NCBI RefSeq assembly: GCF_900112445.1
Contig: NZ_FOYY01000003.1
Location: 1,065,960-1,129,959, forward strand
DNA from: Thiomicrospira sp. ALE5
GTDB taxonomy: Bacteria > Pseudomonadota > Gammaproteobacteria > Thiomicrospirales > Thiomicrospiraceae
Length of the DNA stretch: 64,000 bases
Direction: 5' to 3'
Shown: piece by piece, positions 17,559-28,059 of the stretch
Numbering within the stretch: position 1 is the first letter of the stretch
How the letters are laid out: each line of letters starts with the position of its first letter
The notes under the pieces: generated by a model
What the model was told of the DNA's origin: nothing
The model's database searches: none
The model's input: the letters and a program-made list of their open reading frames with translations, nothing else
Position numbers and translations under genes: made by a program

Positions 17559-18476
17559 TTACGGCCATTGTTCGCGTGGATTAAACCCGCGCTGTTGCGC
17601 CATTTGTTGATACCAGGCCTGGTCTTCCTCGGTCACTGCAGGTGGAATTTGAATCAATACCTGGACCACTAAATCACCGGCTGGCTTACCATAACCACGC
17701 CCTTTTAAACGCAACCGCTTGCCTGAGGGGGTATTTGGCGGCAGGGTTAATTGAATTTTGCCTTGCAAAGTTGGCAAGGTCACTTTGCCGCCCAAGGCGG
17801 CTTCCCAAGGGGTGACTGGCAAATCGAGCACCAGCTGCTCATCTTCAAAACGATAATAGGCATGCGGCAGTAAACTAATCGCTAAATACAAATCACCATG
17901 GGGGCCACCATGACGACCTGGCTGCCCTTGACCACTTAAACGGATTTTTTGACCGTTTTTTACACCGGCAGGAATCTTGACTTCCAGCGAGCGCGATTCA
18001 TGACCCTTTGAAACCTTAATGCGTCGTTGCTGACCCGACATCGCCTCCTCGAGCGTGAGGCTAATGGCGACCTGCTGATCTTGTCCTTTAGCAGGCCTGG
18101 CACCGCCAAAGCCGCTGCCAAACGGATTGCCACCCGCACCGCCAAAACCACCCTGTCCCCGAAATAACGACTCAAACAAATCACTAAAGCCACCGGCACC
18201 GCCGCCCATGCCACCACCAAACATCTGCTCAAAACCCGGCGGTGGCTCAAACTGCTGACCTTGACGATAATTGCTGCCGAGCTGATCATACATGGCGCGT
18301 TTTTTATCATCACTTAAGACTTCATAAGCCTCACTAATGGCTTTAAATTTCGTTTCATCTCCGTCGGGCTTATCAGGGTGATAACGCCCAGCCAGTTTTC
18401 GATAGGCCTTTTTAATCGTGGCTGCATCGGCATTACGCTCCACACCCAGCGTTTGGTAGTAATCCTGAAATTCCAT
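17559..18476 (-). CDS. cbpA: DnaJ-like co-chaperone CbpA (J domain plus C-terminal domains)
   Basis: 305 aa when started at 18476, where AAGGA precedes ATG; an in-frame upstream ATG at 18497 adds seven residues without better signals. The J domain at residues 1-70 begins [17 protein letters not shown] and contains the HPD motif ([11 protein letters not shown]) that stimulates DnaK ATPase. A Gly/Phe-rich linker follows, then the two beta-rich DnaJ C-terminal substrate-binding domains, without the cysteine zinc finger. This order defines CbpA/DnaJ type B co-chaperones. No cbpM partner gene is adjacent. Confidence 0.9.
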   Translation of the reverse strand: MEFQDYYQTLGVERNADAATIKKAYRKLAGRYHPDKPDGDETKFKAISEAYEVLSDDKKRAMYDQLGSNYRQGQQFEPPPGFEQMFGGGMGGGAGGFSDLFESLFRGQGGFGGAGGNPFGSGFGGARPAKGQDQQVAISLTLEEAMSGQQRRIKVSKGHESRSLEVKIPAGVKNGQKIRLSGQGQPGRHGGPHGDLYLAISLLPHAYYRFEDEQLVLDLPVTPWEAALGGKVTLPTLQGKIQLTLPPNTPSGKRLRLKGRGYGKPAGDLVVQVLIQIPPAVTEEDQAWYQQMAQQRGFNPREQWP

Positions 18477-18624
18477 GGCATTCCTTTTTAAGCTCAATTT
18501 ATGTCATTCATTATGGGGGCGATTGGGCGGTTTTCAAGCAAACCCTTATACGACAGACCTGTATTAGCAGTTGCTCAATCTAGCCAATCCCTTGATAATA
18601 ACCAAGCTGACATTCGAGGTTTTT

Positions 18625-20004
18625 ATGAGCGAACATCCTAACGCGTTATACATTCGGCCACAGGGCACGTTGCAAGTTTTATCCCAACACGAAGCAGAAC
18701 AGCTTTGCGATACCAGTGAGCGAGGACTCAATGAATTATTTCGCCAGTGTTGCTTAGCCGTGCTTAATACCGGCAGCGACCTAGACAGCGGCTTAAAACT
18801 ACTCGAAGAATATAAGAATTTCGATATAAAAGTTACCACGCGTGGTCGCGGTATCGAACTGATTATTTGCAATCCACCCGCCAAGGCGTTTATTGATGGC
18901 GAACTGATAGCCGGCTTAAAAGAACATCTGTTTGCGGTGGTGCGCGACCTGCTTTACACTCAAAACAGTATTTTAGATTCAGGCAAGTTTGATTTAAATA
19001 ACTCCGCAGGTATTACCAATGCCGTATTCCATATGCTACGCAATGCCGAAGTCATGCACACAGACGAATCGCCCAACCTTGTGGTCTGTTGGGGCGGCCA
19101 TGCGGTGCCACGTCATGAATATGAATATGCCAAACATGTCGGCTATTCACTCGGATTACGCAAGATGAATGTTTGTACCGGCTGCGGACCCGGCGTGATG
19201 AAAGCACCGATGAAAGGCGCCGCGGTTGGCCATCACAATCAACGATTTTTTAACCGTCGCTATATTGGTTTAACCGAGCCTGGTATTATTGCAGCGGAAG
19301 CACCGAATGCGGTGGTAAATGAGCTGGTGATTCTGCCCGACATTGAAAAACGCTTAGAAGCCTTTGTAAGATTAGGCCATGGCATTATTATTTTCCCGGG
19401 CGGACCTGGCACCCTTGAGGAATTGCTGTATATTCTAAGCATTCAACTCCACCCGAATAACCAAGAACAGGTGCTACCTTTAGTCCTCACCGGCAATCGT
19501 CATAGTGACGCATACTTTGAAAAAATCGAACAATTTATTGAACTGACCCTGGGTATGGAAGCGCTCTCCAAACTCAACATCATTATCGATGACCCTGAGG
19601 CGGTAGCACTCTACATGAAAGAGCAACTGAACTTAGTGCGCCAAGACCGTAAAGATACCAGTGATGCCTATTATTTTAACTGGCAGCTATATATCGACCC
19701 ACCCTTGCAACAGCCATTTCATCCAACCCATGAGGCGATGGCTGGACTGAATTTAACCCGCAATCAACCGCTGCATTTACTTGCCTCTCAATTACGTTGT
19801 GCCTTTTCTGGCATCGTAGCGGGTAACGTGAAGGCCGAGGGGATTCGGGCTATTGCCGAAAAAGGGCCTTATCAACTGCAAGGCGACCCCGATATTATGG
19901 CTGCATTAGATGACCTACTGGCATTTTTAGTGGCTCAAAAACGCATGAAACTTGATGCAGCAGACTACCAGCCCTGCTATGACATTTTACGTGCAACTTT
20001 ATAA
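18625..20004 (+). CDS. ppnN: Pyrimidine/purine nucleotide 5'-monophosphate nucleosidase
   Basis: PpnN (YgdH) hydrolyses nucleoside 5'-monophosphates to free base and ribose 5-phosphate and in E. coli is activated by (p)ppGpp. The start at 18625 follows GAGG; the N-terminal segment ALYIRPQGTLQVLSQHEAEQL aligns with E. coli YgdH, so the upstream in-frame ATG at 18571 is not needed. The central LOG-type Rossmann domain contains CTGCGPGVMKAPMKGA and the catalytic FPGGPGTLEELLYIL. N- and C-terminal domains typical of PpnN flank it. Length 459 aa is normal. A DEAD-box helicase gene follows 20 bp later. Confidence 0.92.
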   Translation: MSEHPNALYIRPQGTLQVLSQHEAEQLCDTSERGLNELFRQCCLAVLNTGSDLDSGLKLLEEYKNFDIKVTTRGRGIELIICNPPAKAFIDGELIAGLKEHLFAVVRDLLYTQNSILDSGKFDLNNSAGITNAVFHMLRNAEVMHTDESPNLVVCWGGHAVPRHEYEYAKHVGYSLGLRKMNVCTGCGPGVMKAPMKGAAVGHHNQRFFNRRYIGLTEPGIIAAEAPNAVVNELVILPDIEKRLEAFVRLGHGIIIFPGGPGTLEELLYILSIQLHPNNQEQVLPLVLTGNRHSDAYFEKIEQFIELTLGMEALSKLNIIIDDPEAVALYMKEQLNLVRQDRKDTSDAYYFNWQLYIDPPLQQPFHPTHEAMAGLNLTRNQPLHLLASQLRCAFSGIVAGNVKAEGIRAIAEKGPYQLQGDPDIMAALDDLLAFLVAQKRMKLDAADYQPCYDILRATL

Positions 20005-20024
20005 AACCTAACAAGGCGTTTACT

Positions 20025-21266
20025 ATGAATTTTGCCGATTTTGATCTTGATGACCGCCTACTTGAGGCGTTACGCGAGGTGCACTTTAACCGCCCTACCC
20101 CTATTCAACAGCAGGCCATTCCTGCATTGATGGCCGGCAAAGATGTCCTAGCCGGCGCAGCAACCGGTACCGGCAAAACCGCCGCATTTGTGCTACCGGT
20201 ATTGCAACATATTATTGATAATCCACAGAGTTATTCACCCAATCCGCGCGCGCTATTATTAGCGCCCACTCGCGAATTGGCGTTGCAAATCCGCCAGGTG
20301 GTCAAATCACTCAGCCGTCACCTAGATTTGCGCTCGGTAGCGATTACTGGCGGTTTAGCCCAGGATAAACAGCGTGCTTTATTAACCCAACCTTATCAAA
20401 TTTTGATTGCCACGCCCGGGCGCTTACTCAATCTGGTTGAACAAGACGAAATTGATCTATCTGAGCTCGAACTGGTGATGATTGATGAAGCCGACCGGAT
20501 GCTCGATATGGGCCAAGGTCCAGATGTTTATGCACTCCTTGATGCGATTCCCGATAGCTTTCAAGCAGGGTTATTTTCAGCAACGCTATCAGGCAGTGGC
20601 ATTGAACGCTTTGCACAACGCATGCTAGATGACCCAACGATTATTCAAGTCGATGCAGCCAACCACGACTCGGATCAAGTACAGCAGCTCCTTTACTTTG
20701 CTGATGACCGTGAGCATAAACAAACGCTACTGCGTACGCTACTCCAAGATGCCAGTTGCGAAAAAGCGCTGGTTTTTTGTAACAAAAAATCGCGCGCGAT
20801 TGAGCTTAATGACCGGCTGAATACGGAAGGCCTGGCATCGCAGGTATTACATGGTGACTTCATTCAAGCGGCCCGTTTAGAACGAGTTAAACGCTTTAGC
20901 GAACACCCCAAACAAGTGTTAGTCGCAACAGATGTGGCTGCACGCGGACTCGATATTGCCAATATCACCCATGTGATTAACTTTGATGTCCCCTTGCGGG
21001 GCGACATCTACATTCACCGTATCGGGCGCACCGGACGTGCGCAACAGATGGGCATTGCGATTACGTTGGCAGAAGGTCATGAGCTCAAGGATATCGCGCG
21101 AATAGAGTATCACCTCAATAAGCGCTTGAATATCACCACCATGCCGGGTTTAGAAGCGCGCCTCAGTTTAAACAAACCGACGCGCGCCAAGAAAAAGCCG
21201 CACAAAAAGAAGTTGGCAAAAAAACTCGCCAAACAACCAGCTAAAAAGAGCTCCAAGCGACGTTAA
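20025..21266 (+). CDS. DEAD-box RNA helicase, SrmB-like
   Basis: A 413-aa ATP-dependent RNA helicase, probably for ribosome assembly. Motifs in order: Q motif (FNRPTPIQQQAIP), AATGTGKT, PTRELALQ, ATPGRLL, DEAD, SATLSG, and in the second RecA domain ATDVAARGLDIANITHV and HRIGRTGR. The last 30 residues are a Lys-rich tail (KKPHKKKLAKKLAKQPAKK) likely to bind RNA. The N-terminal wording is closest to SrmB, but RhlE-type relatives cannot be excluded. It ends just before a bidirectional terminator. Confidence 0.88.
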   Translation: MNFADFDLDDRLLEALREVHFNRPTPIQQQAIPALMAGKDVLAGAATGTGKTAAFVLPVLQHIIDNPQSYSPNPRALLLAPTRELALQIRQVVKSLSRHLDLRSVAITGGLAQDKQRALLTQPYQILIATPGRLLNLVEQDEIDLSELELVMIDEADRMLDMGQGPDVYALLDAIPDSFQAGLFSATLSGSGIERFAQRMLDDPTIIQVDAANHDSDQVQQLLYFADDREHKQTLLRTLLQDASCEKALVFCNKKSRAIELNDRLNTEGLASQVLHGDFIQAARLERVKRFSEHPKQVLVATDVAARGLDIANITHVINFDVPLRGDIYIHRIGRTGRAQQMGIAITLAEGHELKDIARIEYHLNKRLNITTMPGLEARLSLNKPTRAKKKPHKKKLAKKLAKQPAKKSSKRR

Positions 21267-21280
21267 AACGCATGATATAA

Positions 21281-21307
21281 AAAAACCTGCATATTGCAGG
21301 TTTTTTT
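21281..21307. terminator. Bidirectional intrinsic terminator
   Basis: An 11-bp perfect stem AAAAACCTGCA/TGCAGGTTTTT with a TAT loop, with T-rich sequence on both outgoing strands. It separates the converging helicase and chemotaxis-receptor transcripts. Confidence 0.88.
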
Positions 21308-21324
21308 AAAGTTTAAGCTATATC

Positions 21325-23538
21325 CTAAAATTCAGCCCACTCTTGATCATCTATTAGCGTTTTAGACTTCTTTTGTTCAGTTTTTACGGCTGGACTTTTT
21401 AAGGCAGGCGTATTAGCTACTTTGCTATCAGCCAAGCGTGGCGCAACACTCACACCTTCTCGTGTTTGAAAAAACTGCATCTGCTCTGATAACAGATCTG
21501 CTTGCTCACGCATACTTTCGGCGGCGGCAGAGGTCTCTTCTACCAACGCGGCATTTTGTTGCGTACCTTCATCAATTTGATTCATCGCCAACTGAAGCTG
21601 TTTTACGCCCTCAGATTGTTCTATCGACGCACTCGCAATTTGCTCGGACATTTGTGCTGCTTTTTCAATAGCACCGGTAATATTTAAAATCACATCGCCC
21701 GATTCATTGGCAAGGCGTGTACCTTGATCAATACGCGTCACACTCTCATTAATAAGCGCGGTAATATCTTTGGCTGCTTCAGCCGATTTTTGTGCAAGTG
21801 CTCGAACTTCACCTGCCACAACCGCAAAACCACGGCCATGTTCACCGGCTCTAGCCGCTTCAACGGCAGCATTTAATGCCAATAAATTGGTTTGGAAGGC
21901 AATGCCATCAATCAAGGTTACAATATCAGAAATTTTATGACTAGAAGCCTGAATCGCCGCCATAGATTCAATCGTTTGCTTCATCACTTCGGCCGCTGTC
22001 TTAGACTGCTTTTCTACTTCCCGTTCAAGCGCCGTTGCATCCGCTGCTTGCTGAGCGTTGTTTTGCACAGCATCACTAAAGCTCGTCATGGTAGCGGTAC
22101 TTTGTTCAATCGCCGCCGCTTGCTGTTGTACCCGATCACTTAAATCGAGTGACCCCTGAGCGACTTCAAGCGAGGCATGGTTCACTAACTGTGCTGCATC
22201 CAGTGCAACAGCGACAACTTCAACCAACTTCCCAACGCTTTGATTCACAGCTTCGGTCAAAATTCTCAATTCACCATGATATTGGGTATCAATGGTTTTG
22301 GTTAGATCACCCTTAGACAGCGCCACAACCACTTTGGTTATGTCTGACATTGCATGCTCAAGGCCATCCATAGCTGAATTAACATTGTTTTTCATTATGG
22401 CAAGTTGACCACGCGCTTCTACCTCAACGCGGTGGCGGAACTTACCATTACTCATCTTATCCATAACTCGGTTGATATTTTCTACAACCTCATTAATGCT
22501 TGATAGGGCTTTATCAACTCGTTGACTGAAGGCATCAGGAACGCGTGGATCCATTTTGACATCAAACTGTCCTTCATTGAGCGCAGCCATCACTTTATCT
22601 AATTCAGCCATCATAAACTCAACGTTTTCTGCCGAGCCATTGACACCGCTTTTGAGATTAGCTAAATCACCGACCAAGTCTGCTTCGATGCGCTTTGAAT
22701 AATCACCTTGCGCTATGGCGCCTACCACACCATTGGTTTCATTAATCGCCGATTGCACTTCAGTCAACATCGAGTTAAGACTTTGACCGATCTGATTTAG
22801 TTCATCATTGCGCTTATCAAATCGGGTCGAAAAATCCATTGTATTGGCTATATTGGTGACTTTATTAACCGTCGTGTCAATACCTGCACGGATATTTTTA
22901 ATCACCGAAATAGCAAGTACCGCTACGATAAGAAAGGCTAATAACAACACCGACAATAAGGTATAGCTTAACAACTGTGCTTGACTGTTCGCATCCTCAG
23001 AAACCTGTGTGGATTGCCCAAGCAGCACGCGCCTAAAGTCTTGCCCCGCTTCTAAGGTTTGATTAAGCAGTGGATTCATTGTATTTAAGAGATGAATATT
23101 GGCATCGTGAAAACGATTCTGCTCATACATCACAATACCTTTTTTGGTTTCTTCAATATAGCGATGCGTAAGATCCAGATAGCTTTGAGCATTCGATAAA
23201 AATTCAGCCGATGCGGGGAATTCACTAAACGCCTGAAATTGTTCACTTATACGTTGATGGATACGGTGCATGTGATCAAGGTGCATTTCAGTTGGATGAT
23301 CATGCAAAGCCACAATATGTGGTTGACTGGGATCATGTTGTAGCGTCAATAAATATTGATTATGATTACGTAAAATTAAGGCATCAACATTGGATAACGA
23401 ACGCATTTGCGAAAGATCCTCAATATACACCATAGATTTTGTTGTTCTATCCATACCAATGTGACCAACCAAACCGACAACACTTAGTGCGGCCAAACTG
23501 ACCACTGCTAATAAAATTAAACGCGACTTTATTGTCAT
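21325..23538 (-). CDS. Methyl-accepting chemotaxis protein
   Basis: Transmembrane chemoreceptor of 737 aa. Transmembrane helix 1 is at residues 7-27, a helical periplasmic sensor of about 165 residues follows, and helix 2 ([20 protein letters not shown]) lies near 190-213. Then come a HAMP domain and two further HAMP-like repeats ([35 protein letters not shown]). The signalling hairpin includes [20 protein letters not shown] and [19 protein letters not shown]. The ligand is not predictable. The C-terminus WAEF is not the NWETF-type CheR/CheB tether. CheW is encoded 68 bp upstream on the same strand, so the two form an operon. Confidence 0.93.
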   Translation of the reverse strand: MTIKSRLILLAVVSLAALSVVGLVGHIGMDRTTKSMVYIEDLSQMRSLSNVDALILRNHNQYLLTLQHDPSQPHIVALHDHPTEMHLDHMHRIHQRISEQFQAFSEFPASAEFLSNAQSYLDLTHRYIEETKKGIVMYEQNRFHDANIHLLNTMNPLLNQTLEAGQDFRRVLLGQSTQVSEDANSQAQLLSYTLLSVLLLAFLIVAVLAISVIKNIRAGIDTTVNKVTNIANTMDFSTRFDKRNDELNQIGQSLNSMLTEVQSAINETNGVVGAIAQGDYSKRIEADLVGDLANLKSGVNGSAENVEFMMAELDKVMAALNEGQFDVKMDPRVPDAFSQRVDKALSSINEVVENINRVMDKMSNGKFRHRVEVEARGQLAIMKNNVNSAMDGLEHAMSDITKVVVALSKGDLTKTIDTQYHGELRILTEAVNQSVGKLVEVVAVALDAAQLVNHASLEVAQGSLDLSDRVQQQAAAIEQSTATMTSFSDAVQNNAQQAADATALEREVEKQSKTAAEVMKQTIESMAAIQASSHKISDIVTLIDGIAFQTNLLALNAAVEAARAGEHGRGFAVVAGEVRALAQKSAEAAKDITALINESVTRIDQGTRLANESGDVILNITGAIEKAAQMSEQIASASIEQSEGVKQLQLAMNQIDEGTQQNAALVEETSAAAESMREQADLLSEQMQFFQTREGVSVAPRLADSKVANTPALKSPAVKTEQKKSKTLIDDQEWAEF

Positions 23539-23606
23539 TCTCTACACTCTTTTAACTCAGCTTAAGCTGGTACCTTTTATTTTTTAAAAATTATTTATGG
23601 CAGTTA

Positions 23607-24155
23607 TTAGGCAACCGCTAAAAACTCACTTACTTCTTCGTAAATACCCTGATTAATCATTAAATCGACATTCAAAATAATAATCATGGTGTGATCTAAC
23701 GTAGCTAAACCTTTCACAAATTCACCACTGACTCGCTTGGTATCACCAAAACTAGGTGCTGGTTGAAGTTCAGCCAAATTGACATCGTAAACATCCGAAA
23801 CGCCATCAACAACCAGACCAATGGTTTTTTGTAACACTTCATCGCTACCTGAGACTTGATAGTTAAAGTGCGTAATAATCACCACCGTCGCATCGTTATA
23901 AACCACTTCACCAATTTTAAAGCGTTGACGAAGATCAACAATCGGTACCACCGCTCCGCGCATGTTTATGACGCCCTTAATGTACTCAGGCGTGTTGGGT
24001 AACTCCGTTGGCGGCTCCCAACCTCTTATTTCTTGCACGCGCAAAATATCCAAACCATAGGTTTCCGCACCTAAAATAAACGTTAAAAATTGGTCTTGAG
24101 CTTGATTAGGGGTTTCATCAACATTCTCCCCCATCTGGGCTTTTTCTATTTCCAT
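23607..24155 (-). CDS. cheW: Chemotaxis coupling protein CheW
   Basis: Couples chemoreceptors to the CheA kinase. 182 aa from the ATG at 24155, which has an AAGGAG site 7 nt upstream; an in-frame ATG at 24182 lacks this. The SH3-like CheW domain spans about residues 20-170 with QFLTFILGAETYGLDILRVQ, the conserved EYIKGVINMRGAVVPIVDLR and a C-terminal FVKGLATLDHTMIIILNVD. Its gene is immediately upstream of the chemoreceptor. No CheA gene is in the window. Confidence 0.93.
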   Translation of the reverse strand: MEIEKAQMGENVDETPNQAQDQFLTFILGAETYGLDILRVQEIRGWEPPTELPNTPEYIKGVINMRGAVVPIVDLRQRFKIGEVVYNDATVVIITHFNYQVSGSDEVLQKTIGLVVDGVSDVYDVNLAELQPAPSFGDTKRVSGEFVKGLATLDHTMIIILNVDLMINQGIYEEVSEFLAVA

Positions 24156-24254
24156 GGCATTCTCCTTATAGAGCCATTTCAAAACATCAAACTAGCATAG
24201 CAATTAACATTTACATCTTATCAAAACTACAAGATTTAAGCATAATTGATGTTT

Positions 24255-25292
24255 TTAATATGATTGAATAAGCTCACGCAATAGGCTGGTAGCATACTGC
24301 CCCGCTTTCAGTTCAAACGCTATATTTAGATCATGCCTAAGCTGCTTATCCACACTAAGCCAGCTCCAACATAGTTCTTTCACCATCATACGCAGCGCCC
24401 TGCGATCCGTCTTAAGGCCTAGGCTAATCAAACCCTGGCACCAGGCCTGGTAATCCTGTAAAACACCCGTTTCTAATTGCAGTGCGTCTAAGGTCGCCGG
24501 TGATGGCTCCACTCCCACTAAAGGGCCAGTTGGATGCAGATCATACTCCAACACGCGCTGAGCTAAATCGGCACTGCCATCATCCACAAACCACTTGGTT
24601 GACCCTTCAAGCTGAAAGACATCACCCGAGCAGGCCTGGTTCCAATTCGCCTGTCGCACTCGCTCGGCAAGTACTTGATTAAAAAGAAAGGAACGTGCGG
24701 CAGAAATATACAAACTTCGCTGTGCCGGCCTTAATCGCGTCAACTCCCCAGCAAACAAACGCTGCGCCATCACTAAATTATGTTCGTTGCGACCAAAACG
24801 CTGGGGACCATAATAGTTGGGCACGCCAGCAGTAGCGATCTGTTGTAGCCGTGCATCAAGCTGAACGGGATCAGCCGTCACCTCGCGCAAGCGAATAATA
24901 AACCGATTGCCTTTTAAGCCACCGGTTTGTAATTTTCGCTGATGACGAGTAGACGACAAAATCCTAACCCCTTCAATCTGCCACTGCGCCCATTCCGGAT
25001 CGACCTGCCCCGGCAAATACAAACTAAACCATTGGCGGGTGATGCCATGACGGTCTTTTAAACCGGCAAAACCGATATCACGCAACCGGATATTGGCTAA
25101 CTTTGCGAGTTGTTGCGCTACCCAGTCGGTGTTTTGGCCCGCTTTTTCAACCCATAGCCACAGATGTTCACCTTGACCAGTTAATGGATAGGATAGAATT
25201 TCTTCAACTTGAAAATCAGCAAGCTGTTGTTTAAATTGTGCACAGCCTAAGGGACCACCAAACGCATAGGGGAGTTGTGCTATGTGCGACAT
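24255..25292 (-). CDS. truD: tRNA pseudouridine(13) synthase TruD
   Basis: Converts uridine 13 of certain tRNAs to pseudouridine. 345 aa, typical of the family. GFAGLKDRHGITRQWFSLYL holds the catalytic aspartate, and GVPNYYGPQRFGRNEHNL and AARSFLFNQVLAERV are further TruD segments. The start ATG is at 25292, where the family-like N-terminus QLPYAFGGPLGCAQFKQQLADFQV begins soon after. It is 15 bp after the lipoprotein gene on the same strand; the usual neighbours ispF and surE are absent here. Confidence 0.93.
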   Translation of the reverse strand: MSHIAQLPYAFGGPLGCAQFKQQLADFQVEEILSYPLTGQGEHLWLWVEKAGQNTDWVAQQLAKLANIRLRDIGFAGLKDRHGITRQWFSLYLPGQVDPEWAQWQIEGVRILSSTRHQRKLQTGGLKGNRFIIRLREVTADPVQLDARLQQIATAGVPNYYGPQRFGRNEHNLVMAQRLFAGELTRLRPAQRSLYISAARSFLFNQVLAERVRQANWNQACSGDVFQLEGSTKWFVDDGSADLAQRVLEYDLHPTGPLVGVEPSPATLDALQLETGVLQDYQAWCQGLISLGLKTDRRALRMMVKELCWSWLSVDKQLRHDLNIAFELKAGQYATSLLRELIQSY

Positions 25293-25307
25293 ACAAAGTC
25301 CAATAGA

Positions 25308-25790
25308 TTAGATGTTTTCAAACACCCGTTGTGAAATAGGGAAGACACCAGGCTCGGCAGGATCGTCAAGATAGAGTCTAAGCTCTAAACGTTTAATATT
25401 GCCTGGTCGAATATAGTCATCAATAAATTGACGAGAGCCGGGCGGGTCGTCACGGCCAAGATATACATAGAAATTGCGTAATTGACAGGGATTGCTTGGA
25501 TCCGACGCTTGATGACGCAACCAACTGCCACCCGCCAACTGATAACCATCAAAGGTTTCAATACTCATAGTGTGATAGATAGATTTACGCACCTTTAAGG
25601 GTTCGTTTAAACAAATCTCTAACACCCGGTTGAAGTTGCCCGATCCCCGATCAACATTCACCAAAACTTGGGCACTATCAATACTTAACGGCCCCTGTTG
25701 AGAGCAGCCTGGTAAGGTTAAAAGACCCACCGTAACGAACAACGCCATGACCGGCAGTGAAATGCGTTTAACTATTCCCTGACAACTCAT
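25308..25790 (-). CDS. Lipoprotein of unknown function
   Basis: 160 aa from the ATG at 25790, which is preceded by AGGAG; an upstream in-frame ATG at 25814 is less likely. A hydrophobic segment (VMALFVTVGLLTL) ends in the lipobox LPGC, so it is a lipid-anchored envelope protein. The mature domain has about 135 residues with two further cysteines (EICLNEP and NPCQLRNF) that could pair. I do not recognise the domain. It lies between the Tim44-like gene and truD, same strand, probably one transcript. Confidence 0.7.
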   Translation of the reverse strand: MSCQGIVKRISLPVMALFVTVGLLTLPGCSQQGPLSIDSAQVLVNVDRGSGNFNRVLEICLNEPLKVRKSIYHTMSIETFDGYQLAGGSWLRHQASDPSNPCQLRNFYVYLGRDDPPGSRQFIDDYIRPGNIKRLELRLYLDDPAEPGVFPISQRVFENI

Positions 25791-25826
25791 GGCGTTGCTC
25801 CTAGATGATATCACTAAGCAAATTGA

Positions 25827-26768
25827 TTAAGCCTGTTGCTGAATACCGGCAATTTGCCAGTTACCCTCACCCGCCTGTAAACGACGAATATGCCAAATTT
25901 CATTAAAGGCATGGGCATCGTCATCACGACTTTCTTTAATATAGCCGCTAAAACGAATGCTGACCACAAAATAATCACCATCAATCGACTGATCCACTAA
26001 CTCACTGTTCAAAGTATCAATTTCAGTGTAGTTTTCTCCGACCACGATCTCATCCATCATCGACTTAAGCTCAGCAAATAACTCTGGCGTACAGTAACTT
26101 TCAATTTCTGACGCATCGCCTTGATCCCAAGCTTTTTGCACGCTTAAGAAATGCTGTTTTGCGCCTTCTACAAAGGCATCGGGATTAAACCAAGTCGGTG
26201 TGTCAACATGATGTAATGCATTAATACCCAAACCAGAACCAATCATTGAACCGCTATAATTCGGATCATATTGCGGACTTTGATTAACCGGACTCGCTGT
26301 CGGCGCCTCACGATATTGAGTTGGGGCTGGGGCGCGCTCTTGCGGTGCAGCTGCGCCCGCCGCACCGGCATATTGGCCTGATTGACGCGCACGCCAGGCA
26401 CGAAATAGCATAAACAAGCCAAAGGCAAGCGCACCAAACAGCAAAATATCCATAAACTGCAGACCATCAAAACCATCACCAAAAAACATCCAAGCTAATA
26501 ACCCACCGGCAGCCAGGCCTGCTAAGGGTCCCAACCAACGTGAAGTACCCGAGTTCGCTACTGCTTGCTGGCGCTGTGCTTGACGTTGCTGCTGTTGTTC
26601 TTGACGTTGTTGACGCTGTTGCTGTTGCTGCTGGCGCTGATGTGCCGGCATAGAGTGCTGCTTACCAAAACTGCCCCCGCCACCAAAACGCTTGGCATCG
26701 GCCGGTTGAGGCATGATTAAAATGGCCCCTAATACTAAACTGGCAAAGACTAATAGTCCGTTTTTCAT
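25827..26768 (-). CDS. Tim44-like domain membrane protein
   Basis: A 313-aa protein with a signal peptide or N-terminal anchor (residues 3-24), a Gln/Arg-rich low-complexity stretch (about residues 40-70), two transmembrane helices near 80-125 (GPLAGLAAGGLLAWMFFG and FMDILLFGALAFGLFMLF) and a C-terminal Tim44-like domain from about residue 185. The last part, ESRDDDAHAFNEIWHIRR then GEGNWQIAGIQQ, is the Tim44 signature. Bacterial members are inner-membrane proteins of unclear role; binding of lipid or peptide is inferred from the mitochondrial homologue. The Gln run is encoded by near-repetitive CAG/CAA DNA at about 26580-26640. Confidence 0.85.
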   Translation of the reverse strand: MKNGLLVFASLVLGAILIMPQPADAKRFGGGGSFGKQHSMPAHQRQQQQQQRQQRQEQQQQRQAQRQQAVANSGTSRWLGPLAGLAAGGLLAWMFFGDGFDGLQFMDILLFGALAFGLFMLFRAWRARQSGQYAGAAGAAAPQERAPAPTQYREAPTASPVNQSPQYDPNYSGSMIGSGLGINALHHVDTPTWFNPDAFVEGAKQHFLSVQKAWDQGDASEIESYCTPELFAELKSMMDEIVVGENYTEIDTLNSELVDQSIDGDYFVVSIRFSGYIKESRDDDAHAFNEIWHIRRLQAGEGNWQIAGIQQQA

Positions 26769-26878
26769 TGATCTGACTCCTTATCAGCTTGATCGACCTT
26801 TAATCGCAAAAGTATAACAAAAACGACACCTAGCACGGCTAAATTCCCGCACCAGCTGATGGATACTTTATGCAAACC

Positions 26879-28042
26879 TTATAGTGCCGCCAAGATCGCC
26901 TCCCTTAAAACCTGATCGGACAGCACCAACGGATTGCCCAGCATACTACCCGCGCGGCAGCTTTGCAGAACCGGCGCCAGGTTATCCTGAGTTAAGCCAA
27001 AATCAGCCAAACCTTGTGGAATTTTATCGGCCACCAACTGTTCCAAAGCCATCACCAGGCCTGGTAATTCTGGGCTGCCGGTTAATAACTCGGCCACCTG
27101 TGAATATTTAGCCAAGGTCATGGCTGCATGCGGCGCATCGGAACCCAACAAAGCGTCGATATTTAAACGGGTAATCGGTGCTAATAATTTGGCGCAGACC
27201 AGACCATGCGGGGCATCAAAATAAGCACCAATCGGCCCAGCTAAACCATGCACCGCCCCCAATCCGGCATTGGCCAAAGTCATACCCGATAAACTCGCCG
27301 CTAACATTAACTGACCATAACCTTGTTGCTTGGTCACCTCATCTTCGGCCTCAATCATCTCAAATGCGCCATTAAACAACGCCATCCCCTGCCAGGCTAA
27401 GGCATCGGTTATAGGATTGGCCTTCAGCGTCACAAAAGATTCAAGCAACTGGGTGAAGGCATCCATCGCGGTTGGATAGAGCACCGCATCCGGGCAATGA
27501 GGTAAAAACGCCGGGTCTAACCAGGCCTGGTTAGCCAATAAACGCGCATCTCGAAACGACTTTTTGTATTCGCCGAGCTTTGAAATAACTGCATTTTTAG
27601 TGGTTTCCGATCCCGTGCCTGCGGTGGTCGGCACAGCGATAAAGGGCACAGGTTGTTGTTGCAGCGTTCGCCCGCAACCGACACCTTCTAAATAATCCAT
27701 CACCGAATAACGCTCCGGCAGCAGGCCTGCTACCGCTTTCGCCGCATCCAATACACTGCCACCGCCAAAACCTATGACCAGTTCAATGTCTAGCGGTGCA
27801 TCTGCCACCAGCTTATCCACCACCTCAGGCGAAGGTTCTCCGCGCACGATGACGCGATGCACCTCACGCTGTGCCAACACAGACTGCAAGCGCGGTTCCA
27901 CAAAGTGCTGATCGGCATAACCACTGCTAATTAACATCAGTCGCTTTTGAGTCTGCGCCAAAATGGATTCCGCTAATCGGCTATCAGTACAACCCCAGCC
28001 AAATTCAATCGCCGGCATTTGCGCAAATGAAAAGCTGTTCAT
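26879..28042 (-). CDS. Iron-containing alcohol dehydrogenase
   Basis: NAD(P)-dependent group III alcohol dehydrogenase, 387 aa from the ATG at 28042, which has AGGAGAGG just upstream; the ATG at 28060 lies before that site. Family signatures are GFGGGSVLDAAKAVAG (nucleotide binding), PTTAGTGSETTKNAVIS, and the metal ligands in YPTAMDAFTQLLES and GAVHGLAGPIGAYFDAPHG. The exact alcohol substrate is unknown. It follows the toxin gene directly on the same strand and may be read from that promoter. Confidence 0.9.
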   Translation of the reverse strand: MNSFSFAQMPAIEFGWGCTDSRLAESILAQTQKRLMLISSGYADQHFVEPRLQSVLAQREVHRVIVRGEPSPEVVDKLVADAPLDIELVIGFGGGSVLDAAKAVAGLLPERYSVMDYLEGVGCGRTLQQQPVPFIAVPTTAGTGSETTKNAVISKLGEYKKSFRDARLLANQAWLDPAFLPHCPDAVLYPTAMDAFTQLLESFVTLKANPITDALAWQGMALFNGAFEMIEAEDEVTKQQGYGQLMLAASLSGMTLANAGLGAVHGLAGPIGAYFDAPHGLVCAKLLAPITRLNIDALLGSDAPHAAMTLAKYSQVAELLTGSPELPGLVMALEQLVADKIPQGLADFGLTQDNLAPVLQSCRAGSMLGNPLVLSDQVLREAILAAL

Positions 28043-28059
28043 AACCTCTCCTAAATTCA

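Noticed and set aside
26580-26640. CAG/CAA-rich tract as a CRISPR or satellite array
   Set aside because: It is a Gln/Arg-rich coding stretch of the Tim44-like gene with no spacer-repeat structure.
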